Shown one piece after another: positions 1-5,746 of a DNA stretch of 11,534 bases. A program made the translations under genes and the position numbers. Positions within the stretch are counted from its first letter, which is position 1. Every line of letters starts with the position of its first letter. The DNA is from Cytophagales bacterium (GTDB taxonomy: Bacteria > Bacteroidota > Bacteroidia > Cytophagales > Cyclobacteriaceae), in contig JAJCYL010000352.1 of the NCBI GenBank assembly GCA_029262955.1, forward strand, positions 1-11,534. The letters run 5' to 3'. Under the pieces are notes generated by a model that ran no database searches, was not told where the DNA came from, and was given only the letters and a program-made list of their open reading frames with translations.

Positions 1-131
1 ATTGTTTGCGTATTGGCCATGGAGGTTATTGGCTGGCAATCTGAATTGTAACTCAGTACAACTGAAAGAGTCACTAATGCGATGAAAATGAACATTAGAA
101 AACCACCTAAGATCTTGTAGCGTAATTTCAT
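1..131 (-). CDS. N-terminal fragment of a membrane-anchored protein, possibly an NAD(P)-dependent alcohol dehydrogenase (runs off the left edge)
   Basis: An ATG at 131-129 on the minus strand opens a frame that stays open for 43 codons to the window edge. The peptide starts MKLRYKILGG and continues into a strongly hydrophobic stretch (about residues 8-27), followed by YNSDCQP and a polar segment. This looks like an N-terminal membrane anchor or uncleaved signal segment. From memory, Bacteroidota zinc-type NAD(P)-dependent alcohol dehydrogenases often carry such an anchor ending in a similar Tyr-Asn-Ser-x-Cys-like sequence before the catalytic domain. None of the catalytic domain is in the window, so that identity is only a guess. 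The intergenic region upstream (132-247) would hold its promoter. The gene is certainly partial here; that a real membrane-anchored gene starts here is fairly likely. Confidence 0.5.
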   Translation of the reverse strand, partial: MKLRYKILGGFLMFIFIALVTLSVVLSYNSDCQPITSMANTQT

Positions 132-493
132 TTGTTTGCTGTTTCGGTTGGAGGGAGACGAAGATATACCACAAAAGGTTGCAGCCTGGAAAATATTTAA
201 GATGGGGATGGACAGACGTGCGGGTGGCAGCTGAGTTTTAAACATAAAAAAAGAGAGGAACATTATCCCTCTCTTTTTATGGTTTCCAACCAGCTATCAT
301 GAAAGACGATTTAAATATATAGTAGAAAGAGGTTACGATTTTGAGTTCTTCGACTAATAGGATAAAAGCTTAGACCAGTGGGTTAATTATTCGATAAGCC
401 TAATGACAGTCACATTTAATTACCGAAATACTTCAGGTATGCTCTACTTAGTTTTATAACGGAGTCGAAATCAGCACCAAAGATGAATTTCTT
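132..493. other. Intergenic stretch of about 360 bp
   Basis: No convincing gene lies between the partial gene at the left edge and the M23 peptidase gene. The stretch holds the terminator at 248-278 and, presumably, the promoter of the leftmost gene in 132-200. A sequence TATCTTCG on the minus strand near 162-169 resembles the Bacteroidota TAnnTTTG -7 box with one mismatch, but no matching -33 element stands out. Directly after the M23 stop codon the same frame stays open for 25 codons (down to about 418), discussed as a finding. I see nothing else in 300-415. Confidence 0.5.
248..278 (-). terminator. Rho-independent terminator of the minus-strand gene run
   Basis: An 11-bp perfect stem (AAAAAGAGAGG at 248-258 pairing with CCTCTCTTTTT at 268-278) encloses a 9-nt loop. 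Read on the minus strand, the stem is followed by a run of seven T residues that begins inside the stem and extends to 246. It lies about 215 bp past the M23 peptidase stop codon and is the first such structure after it, so it probably ends that transcript and insulates the gene at 1-131. Read on the plus strand the stem also ends in TTTTT, so it could work in both directions. Confidence 0.75.
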
Positions 494-1123
494 TTAGAAG
501 TCCTTCGCGCCATAAAACCTCTTGGGTTCGAGTCCATCCGGATTTGGGTCGGTATTTCTAAAATTAACGCGAATTGTTGGACAATCTCCCGCATTGCTTA
601 ATCCGGGTAGCTGATTGCATGGGTGAACAGAAAAGTGTAAATGGGGTAGCCCACCGGTATTACCGGTGTTGCCGGATCTTCCGATAATATCTCCCATCTC
701 GACCACCTCACCTGGGCTTACGAGGACACCCCCATTTGTTAAGTGAGAATATAAAGCAACCGTTCCGTCATCATGGATAATAGTAATCAGGTTAGTACAA
801 GCTGTATTTCCATCTGCACAACCATCAGTTGCCCATCCAACTGTTCCTGATCGGCTCGCGGTGATGCTAGTTCCAATATTCATCGTAAAATCGTATCCAT
901 GGCTCCAAAAATTACTATGCCCAAATCCAGAGCAGTTCGCCTGATTGACAAAATATTCACTACCAACTCTGTAGGGAAGTATGTATTGTGAGCTTTCCCA
1001 GTCGTTTGTGACGGGCATGCAACTATAAACAGGGACATTCTGATCTTTATTGTCCGAATCCTCCTTACATGACAGGAGAAAAATACTCAGAAATGCAATA
1101 CAGTACTCCGTTCTACATCCCAT
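494..1123 (-). CDS. M23 family metallopeptidase lipoprotein
   Basis: This is a secreted lipoprotein with a LytM/M23 endopeptidase domain, expected to cut peptide cross-links in peptidoglycan. I chose the ATG at 1123-1121 (209 residues). The frame could start five codons earlier, but only at TTG inside the upstream gene, and a purine-rich AAAAGTAGG sits just before the ATG. The signal sequence ends in a lipobox, LLSC, with the lipidated Cys at residue 19. Lys-Glu-Asp follows at once, resembling the Bacteroidota lipoprotein export signal and hinting at surface exposure. The domain spans about residues 50-185. Probable zinc ligands are His75 and Asp78 (SHGYDF) and His163 of the HLH motif at 161-163; His127 in YSHL is the usual second catalytic His. 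The first motif lacks the common HxGxD spacing, so the His75 assignment is less certain. The gene follows the haloperoxidase gene by 4 bp, so the two are probably cotranscribed. Confidence 0.85.
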   Translation of the reverse strand: MGCRTEYCIAFLSIFLLSCKEDSDNKDQNVPVYSCMPVTNDWESSQYILPYRVGSEYFVNQANCSGFGHSNFWSHGYDFTMNIGTSITASRSGTVGWATDGCADGNTACTNLITIIHDDGTVALYSHLTNGGVLVSPGEVVEMGDIIGRSGNTGNTGGLPHLHFSVHPCNQLPGLSNAGDCPTIRVNFRNTDPNPDGLEPKRFYGAKDF

Positions 1124-1127
1124 AAGC

Positions 1128-3041
1128 CTACTTTTCAAAACCGAAAAAACTCAAGGCGAAATTATAGGCGTCAATTCCAATCTTTTCTCCAATGATCCTT
1201 CCTGGGATATCATCAGCAGGTGGGTGTATGCCTCCCCAAATACGTGAGAGACTAGTTTGATCAGAGGCATCCCGGTAAGTTGCCCATTGTAAAGTAACAT
1301 CTACACTTGGCCCATTTTCAAATATCAGGAATTCATTCTTCTTTGCATGAAATTCACCCATGCCTCCGGGGAAAAACTCATCCCCCGTAAAAAGAGTCAT
1401 CACTTCTGCTGCGGCTCGTGAGTAAGTGGAATGTCCGGAGACATATCCGGCAAAAGGCGGGGTCACAAATGTTGGTCTCTGGTAGGGCCACCAGTCATCA
1501 GCCAAAATCCAACCCACTCCAGCCACATCTGTTTCCGGATGTAGAATGAAATCCGGTCCTCTCCAGGTTTTCAGTTTGATTTTGCCAATGTTTTTGGGAT
1601 TTTGGCCAAGACCGGTCCTTTCTGTAATCTGCTCTATATAACCCTCAATCAAGGGCAATCCCGCTGGAGAATAATTAGGAAGATCCGGAGATGTGCTTTG
1701 GCCCTGTGAAGCCATATATCGTATGGCACTAATTGGTCTGATATAATCGTACCAGCCCTTGATGCTCCAGGCTGAAATTGCGGCATCGTGCATGGCTCCA
1801 CCTAATGTAAAGTAGGACTTCACATCCCATTCCAAATCGCTGAGAATTTCACCTTTCCCTCCAAGTCTTTTTTCCAGTTTTGGATGATCCGATACATAGT
1901 TGAGAATGGTAAACCAATGTCCGGGAGGTGTCTCAGAATCCGGGCCATCAGCCCAAAACTCCGCCAATACCCGGGCGTAATCTGCCCGTGGCACGATCTG
2001 TGGCTCATAAGGTTTGTTGGTATATGGGTTAATATCCCAACCCTTACTGCGGTCACCGCCTTCTATAAAATTGTAGAAGTTGTGGTAGTCTTCCAGGGAC
2101 TTGGGAAATTCAGCAATGTTGCCAATTGAGGCAGGAGAAATGTCCCACATTACGCTATCTAGTGGATCGAGATGTGAAGCCCATATCGCAACCAACTCAA
2201 AACCCCATTGGTACTCAGGTGTCAGCCCTCCACCGTTCTCAGGATCAATATATGGAGGTGGCCCGGGATCATGATAAACTCGATAATCATTTCCAGCTCT
2301 ATTAAAAATGGTGGCATCTCTATCAGTCAGTGAAAATGGAACCACGTTTCCCCATTCGGGGCCAATGAACTCAGGAGCTTCAGTTAAAATTTCATTACCA
2401 CTCTGATCAATCAGCAGCTCAAGACCTAGTGTTTGCCACCTGTTTGGATCCTCTAAATCGGGATTTCCTCTTTTGTCTGGAACAAGCATTGGATTGCCAG
2501 TTTGGTAGTAACGCGCCTTGTAATCTTTTGCCTCATTAGAGCCATCGTTCAATCCAAATTCTATGAGGCTTTTAGCAATATAATTACCCAGTGCAGCAGG
2601 GCTTCTTTTTTTATAATTGGTGGATGTCAGAGCAATCTTATAACCTAAATCATCCATTAATTTCTTTGACAAATCTCTTACCAATTTTTTTCCTGGCGAT
2701 GATTTGAATCGATGATTAATCAATCGATAAGCTGCATAGCTCATGGCTTCTTCCCTGGCGCTTTTAATGTCCTGCGGCTTAACAATTCCTTCAAATTGGC
2801 ATTCGAATCCACCAATGGTATTGCCTAAAAAGAATGGTTTTGCTTCATCATCAAATGCTGCCCACGCATCATACAGCGCTATGGAAGTATGAAACAGGTT
2901 TCTGGCATGTACAGTTGGGCGGGCATAATCATGACGTATGGCTTCTAGTAATACTTCATTCCATTGCCTCGCCACTGAATGTTGCCCATTCATTAATTGA
3001 GGAAATATTAGACAAGTGCCAATTGCCAGGTATTTAATCAT
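1128..3041 (-). CDS. Secreted vanadium-dependent haloperoxidase family protein (PAP2 superfamily)
   Basis: The 637-residue protein has a short signal peptide (about residues 1-20) and a long N-terminal helical region containing ARPTVHARNLFH, typical of the Bacteroidota branch of vanadium haloperoxidase-like proteins. The vanadate/phosphate pocket is complete: K428 and R435-P436, the S535-G536-H537 loop, then R600 and H606 with the following acidic residues. The spacings (7 between Lys and Arg, 6 between Arg and the last His) equal those I recall for the fungal chloroperoxidase (K353/R360, R490/H496). W425 and F530 fall where that enzyme has W350 and F397, so the pocket looks more chloroperoxidase-like than like algal bromoperoxidases, which carry His at the Phe position. 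The reaction would be peroxide-driven halide oxidation outside the cytoplasm. An acid phosphatase activity cannot be excluded, since the pocket is shared. The gene follows the amidase gene by 49 bp and precedes the M23 gene by 4 bp. Confidence 0.85.
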   Translation of the reverse strand: MIKYLAIGTCLIFPQLMNGQHSVARQWNEVLLEAIRHDYARPTVHARNLFHTSIALYDAWAAFDDEAKPFFLGNTIGGFECQFEGIVKPQDIKSAREEAMSYAAYRLINHRFKSSPGKKLVRDLSKKLMDDLGYKIALTSTNYKKRSPAALGNYIAKSLIEFGLNDGSNEAKDYKARYYQTGNPMLVPDKRGNPDLEDPNRWQTLGLELLIDQSGNEILTEAPEFIGPEWGNVVPFSLTDRDATIFNRAGNDYRVYHDPGPPPYIDPENGGGLTPEYQWGFELVAIWASHLDPLDSVMWDISPASIGNIAEFPKSLEDYHNFYNFIEGGDRSKGWDINPYTNKPYEPQIVPRADYARVLAEFWADGPDSETPPGHWFTILNYVSDHPKLEKRLGGKGEILSDLEWDVKSYFTLGGAMHDAAISAWSIKGWYDYIRPISAIRYMASQGQSTSPDLPNYSPAGLPLIEGYIEQITERTGLGQNPKNIGKIKLKTWRGPDFILHPETDVAGVGWILADDWWPYQRPTFVTPPFAGYVSGHSTYSRAAAEVMTLFTGDEFFPGGMGEFHAKKNEFLIFENGPSVDVTLQWATYRDASDQTSLSRIWGGIHPPADDIPGRIIGEKIGIDAYNFALSFFGFEK

Positions 3042-3090
3042 TGATTAGTTGGAATGTTTTTCTAAGTCCTTTTCTTAAACAATCAAGAGG

Positions 3091-3885
3091 CTATTCTACC
3101 TCAATATTGAATGAATCAGAATCGAGGTAGAAGGCAAATTTTTCACGAAATGCTTTCATGTCCTGATAATTCAAAGTGACTGTTTCAATAACTTCTTCAC
3201 CCTCATTAAAAAATTTATTTTCTCCCTTATAGTTATATACAGCAGAATGGCCCAGGTAGTTGTGTCCGTTCTCATCATCCCCCACTCTGTTAACTCCAAC
3301 GCAATAACTTAGATTTTCGATGGCCCGCCCGGTTAAGAGACCATCCCATGCATTAACACGGGGTGCGGGCCAATTGGCCACAAATACCAATACATCATAA
3401 TCCAGATCCTTACCGTCAAATGTATTCCTGGCCCAAACAGGGAATCTTAGGTCATAACACACCATCGGACAGATTTTCCACCCATTTAACTCAAAAATTA
3501 ATCTATCACGACCTGGTGTATAAGTTTCATGCTCTCTAGCCAATCGAAAGGGATGTCGCTTATCATATTCGAAATAGGTCCCATCAGGGAACATGGCAAT
3601 CAATCGGTTATAATTCTTACCGCTCTCCTTAACAATAAAGCTACCCATCACTGTCGCTTTACTTTGGGCCGCCTGCTGCTTGAGCCATTTAAAAGTCTTG
3701 TAGTTCATTGGCTCTGCCAATTGATCCGCATTCATTGAAAACCCTGTGTTAAACATTTCGGGCAGAATGATCAAATCCGTGTAATCCTTGATCGTCCACA
3801 ATTTCTCTTCAAACATGGCAAGGTTAGCATCGGCATCTTCCCAATGCAGTGCTGATTGTATCAGTGTTATTCTTAAATCTTGCAT
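3091..3885 (-). CDS. Omega-amidase (carbon-nitrogen hydrolase, nitrilase superfamily)
   Basis: The 264-residue cytoplasmic protein is a standard-length nitrilase-fold amidase. The Glu-Lys-Cys catalytic triad is visible as E43 (LPEMF), K109 (YDKRHPF) and C143 (MVCYDLRFP). The MVCYDLRFP context is that of the YafV/Nit2 omega-amidase group, which hydrolyses alpha-ketoglutaramate to 2-oxoglutarate and ammonia. The ATG lies 13 bp inside the 3' end of the upstream aminotransferase gene, so translation is probably coupled. This fits the known pairing in which the amidase removes the transaminase by-product and pulls the reaction forward, for example in methionine salvage. Substrate assignment rests on family resemblance and context. 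A more general amidase is the alternative. It corresponds in role to the gene called mtnU or yafV elsewhere. Confidence 0.88.
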   Translation of the reverse strand: MQDLRITLIQSALHWEDADANLAMFEEKLWTIKDYTDLIILPEMFNTGFSMNADQLAEPMNYKTFKWLKQQAAQSKATVMGSFIVKESGKNYNRLIAMFPDGTYFEYDKRHPFRLAREHETYTPGRDRLIFELNGWKICPMVCYDLRFPVWARNTFDGKDLDYDVLVFVANWPAPRVNAWDGLLTGRAIENLSYCVGVNRVGDDENGHNYLGHSAVYNYKGENKFFNEGEEVIETVTLNYQDMKAFREKFAFYLDSDSFNIEVE

Positions 3886-5009
3886 AGAATTTCAGCTGCT
3901 TTTTCCAGCGTCTCGTCAGTTTTGGCAAAACAAAAACGTAAAACATGATCGTCATGCAGATCATGGTAAAATACAGATACTGGTATACTGGCTATGCCGT
4001 GTTCTTTGGTGAGAAACTCAGCCATCTCATAGTCGCCTCTATCTGAAATTTGTTTATAGGTCATTAGTTGAAAATAGGTGCCATAGCTAGGTATCGTTTC
4101 AAATTTGGAAGAGCTGGTGAGTTGAAGAAATAAATCCCGCTTCTTTTGATAAAATGGGGCAACCTCTTCATAATTCTGAGGATCCATAAGATAATCAGCC
4201 AGTGCCCATTGAATAGGAGTATTTACACTGAAATTCAGGAATTGGTGCACCTTTCTTATCTCGGCAGTAATTATTGATGAAGCGACTGCGTAACCAACTT
4301 TCCACCCGGTTGCATGAAACGTTTTTCCAAACGAGAAAACGGCTATTAAACGTTCCCTTAAACTGGCATATTTCAGAATACTCTCATGCCGCTTGTTGTC
4401 AAAGATGATGTGCTCATATACTTCATCACTTAATATGTAAGTGCCGTACTTATCCACTATAGTTGAAAGTTGATCCAGATCATCACTTGATAGTACAGCT
4501 CCGGTTGGATTGTGCGGCGTGTTGATGATGATCATCCTGGTTTTATCGCTCATCAAATCATGTACTTCATCCCATGGAATTGAGAATTCCGGAAACTTCA
4601 ACTTGATCCTTTTAGGAACTCCTTGATTCAAAAGAACAACCGGTTCGTAGCTGTCATACGCTGGTTCGAATATAATTACTTCATCCCCTGGGTGGACGAG
4701 GGCAGTTATGGCACTGTAGTTTGCCTCTGTTGCTCCTCCGGTTATGGTTACCTCCTTCGCAGGATCAATGCTATAACCATACAGTCGATTAATTTTTGCA
4801 GCTATTCTTTCCTGTAATAGTGGTACTCCGGGCATCGGTGCATATTGATTATTACCAGAAAGCATCTGCTCATGAATGCCATTGATAAGCGTTTTTGAAA
4901 CTTCGAAATCCGGAAACCCTTGAGAAAGATTAATGGCTCCATAATCAAGGGCCATTTTTGACATTATCGTAAATATAGATGTTTGTGTATTAGGGAGTTT
5001 TGACTGCAT
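3873..5009 (-). CDS. PLP-dependent aminotransferase, methionine/glutamine transaminase type (YbdL/KAT-like)
   Basis: This 378-residue fold-type I class I/II aminotransferase is full length. Visible landmarks are the N-terminal INLSQGFPDF motif (27-36), the NPTG motif with N167, D195 in LSDEVYEH that contacts the pyridine nitrogen, the Schiff-base lysine K229 in SFGKTFHATGWK, and the C-terminal R358 that binds the substrate carboxylate. The QGFPDF start and the KTFHATGWKVGY block are typical of the YbdL/kynurenine aminotransferase/glutamine transaminase K group, which uses methionine, glutamine and aromatic amino acids. Overlap with the omega-amidase gene supports a glutamine transaminase role: it would convert the 2-oxo acid of methionine to methionine with glutamine as donor and release alpha-ketoglutaramate. 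The substrate is inferred, not proven. It is the first gene of the minus-strand run. Confidence 0.88.
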   Translation of the reverse strand: MQSKLPNTQTSIFTIMSKMALDYGAINLSQGFPDFEVSKTLINGIHEQMLSGNNQYAPMPGVPLLQERIAAKINRLYGYSIDPAKEVTITGGATEANYSAITALVHPGDEVIIFEPAYDSYEPVVLLNQGVPKRIKLKFPEFSIPWDEVHDLMSDKTRMIIINTPHNPTGAVLSSDDLDQLSTIVDKYGTYILSDEVYEHIIFDNKRHESILKYASLRERLIAVFSFGKTFHATGWKVGYAVASSIITAEIRKVHQFLNFSVNTPIQWALADYLMDPQNYEEVAPFYQKKRDLFLQLTSSSKFETIPSYGTYFQLMTYKQISDRGDYEMAEFLTKEHGIASIPVSVFYHDLHDDHVLRFCFAKTDETLEKAAEILCKI

Positions 5010-5026
5010 CTTTAGTTATAAGATTT

Positions 5027-5055
5027 TAAAGTTAGAAAGAATCCAAAGAGTTCAA
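5027..5055 (-). promoter_or_regulatory. Candidate promoter for the aminotransferase-amidase run
   Basis: On the minus strand, TTG at 5055-5053 is followed after 18 nt by TAACTTTA at 5034-5027. This approximates the Bacteroidota primary promoter (TTG or TTTG near -33, TAnnTTTG near -7), with one mismatch in the last position of the -7 box. The box ends 17 nt before the start codon. The divergent small gene starts 82 bp away, so its promoter must share this space; I see no good match for it. Confidence 0.35.
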
Positions 5056-5091
5056 TCACCGTAAAAAGAAGAATTGATCTAAATTGGCTGT

Positions 5092-5361
5092 ATGTTCAAT
5101 TTTTTTAAGAGAAAAAAGAAAGCTCCTAAGAAACCCCCATTAGTAGATCTCAATCAATCACCTTTGACGGCCGGCGATATGGTGGACTGTATGCGCTATG
5201 AAATGGGGCTGAGCAAAGTAGTACAAACTGTGGATGGCATTGAATACGAGTCTGTAGCTACCGGAACAAGAGTAAGCTGGGTAAGAATGATTGATGCCTC
5301 TACCGAATTCCAAAAGGTCAAGAAAGTTGAAGGGTCGGATGATGGTAAACCAGCCAAGTAA
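5092..5361 (+). CDS. Small basic hypothetical protein, 89 residues
   Basis: I do not recognise a named function. The protein opens with MFNFFKRKKK followed by a Lys/Pro-rich segment to about residue 17. A compact region (about 18-78) follows, with a pattern suggesting small beta strands (VVQTVDGIEYESV, VSWVRMIDAS), then an acidic/basic tail. There is no signal peptide or membrane span, so it is probably cytoplasmic, and the basic N-terminus could contact nucleic acid or membrane. From memory, similar short proteins that also begin with a Phe/Lys-rich N-terminus occur in Bacteroidota. The gene is divergent from the aminotransferase gene with 82 bp between starts. The start is the only ATG before the conserved-looking part. 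Confidence 0.7.
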   Translation: MFNFFKRKKKAPKKPPLVDLNQSPLTAGDMVDCMRYEMGLSKVVQTVDGIEYESVATGTRVSWVRMIDASTEFQKVKKVEGSDDGKPAK

Positions 5362-5473
5362 CAAGTTAAGTCCAGTTAAAAATCTATACAAGTGTACATT
5401 TTCAAGTTTTAGACTGTTCGCAATCGTACTTTTATTAGCGATCTCATTCGATAGCTTGTTTGTATATAGCTGA
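5339..5473 (+). CDS. Possible 44-residue single-span membrane microprotein
   Basis: An ATG (two in tandem, 5339 and 5342) opens a frame that overlaps the last 23 bp of the 89-residue gene in another frame and ends at TGA 5471-5473. The peptide has a polar, Lys-containing first half and a hydrophobic stretch at about residues 27-42 (LFAIVLLLAISFDSLFVY). Its stop lies just inside the spacer of the inverted repeat at 5458-5492. Overlap with the preceding stop would fit translational coupling. With only 44 codons and no recognised family, a chance ORF is about as likely. Confidence 0.25.
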   Translation: MMVNQPSNKLSPVKNLYKCTFSSFRLFAIVLLLAISFDSLFVYS

Positions 5474-5492
5474 CAATCAATAATATACAAAC
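5458..5492. repeat. Perfect 10-bp inverted repeat with 15-nt spacer
   Basis: GTTTGTATAT at 5458-5467 is exactly mirrored by ATATACAAAC at 5483-5492. It ends 32 bp before the start codon of the 73-residue membrane protein gene, in a 163-bp gap between two small plus-strand genes. There is no T-run after it and the arms are AT-rich, so it is a poor terminator. An operator at the downstream gene's promoter, or a weak 5' UTR hairpin, is more plausible. Confidence 0.55.
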
Positions 5493-5524
5493 TTTGGCAT
5501 AGCAATTGTAAAAGAAGAGTTGTT

Positions 5525-5746
5525 ATGTCATCTACCACCCATACCGAAGAAAGCAAGCCAGGCCGCTATAGAACGCTGGTTTTGATTATTGGTGTGCTCG
5601 TCGCACTGGTGATTGGCTTGAGTATATCGGCGTCTGCTTTCACCGAACCCATGGCCATACCGACAGAAGTTTCAGGGAGTAATTCCATCACTTCAATAAT
5701 ATCTGCTCTTAAAATGGGCAGCGCCGCAATGAAGGGATTGTTATAA
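5525..5746 (+). CDS. Small single-span membrane protein, 73 residues, unknown function
   Basis: No family is recognised. The first 15 residues are polar with a basic cluster just before the membrane (KPGRYR), then one hydrophobic segment at about 18-39 (LVLIIGVLVALVIGLSISASA) that could be a membrane anchor. The remaining 34 residues are outside or cytoplasmic and end in a helix-prone SIISALKMGSAAMKGLL stretch. Positive charge before the span suggests an N-in orientation, with the C-terminal part in the periplasm. A purine-rich AAAAGAAGAG lies about 5-14 nt before the ATG, supporting translation. The gene is convergent with the ABC transporter gene and overlaps it by 6 bp, TTATAA serving as stop codon on both strands. 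The protein is likely real, but nothing indicates its role. Confidence 0.55.
   Translation: MSSTTHTEESKPGRYRTLVLIIGVLVALVIGLSISASAFTEPMAIPTEVSGSNSITSIISALKMGSAAMKGLL

Noticed and set aside
1124..1138. Upstream TTG start for the M23 lipoprotein
   Set aside because: It lies inside the haloperoxidase gene. The ATG at 1123 has a better upstream purine-rich site and gives a normal-length signal peptide.
1050..1247. A 65-codon plus-strand open frame across the haloperoxidase/M23 junction
   Set aside because: It lies opposite two well-supported genes and its translation has no family features.
5458..5492. The inverted repeat as a rho-independent terminator
   Set aside because: The arms have only two G/C pairs each, the spacer is long, and no T-run follows on either strand.
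5158..5556. A 132-codon minus-strand open frame across the small-gene region
   Set aside because: It is antisense to the 89-residue gene and its gap, has an irregular composition with no recognisable motif, and lacks a plausible start context. The plus-strand frames look more protein-like.
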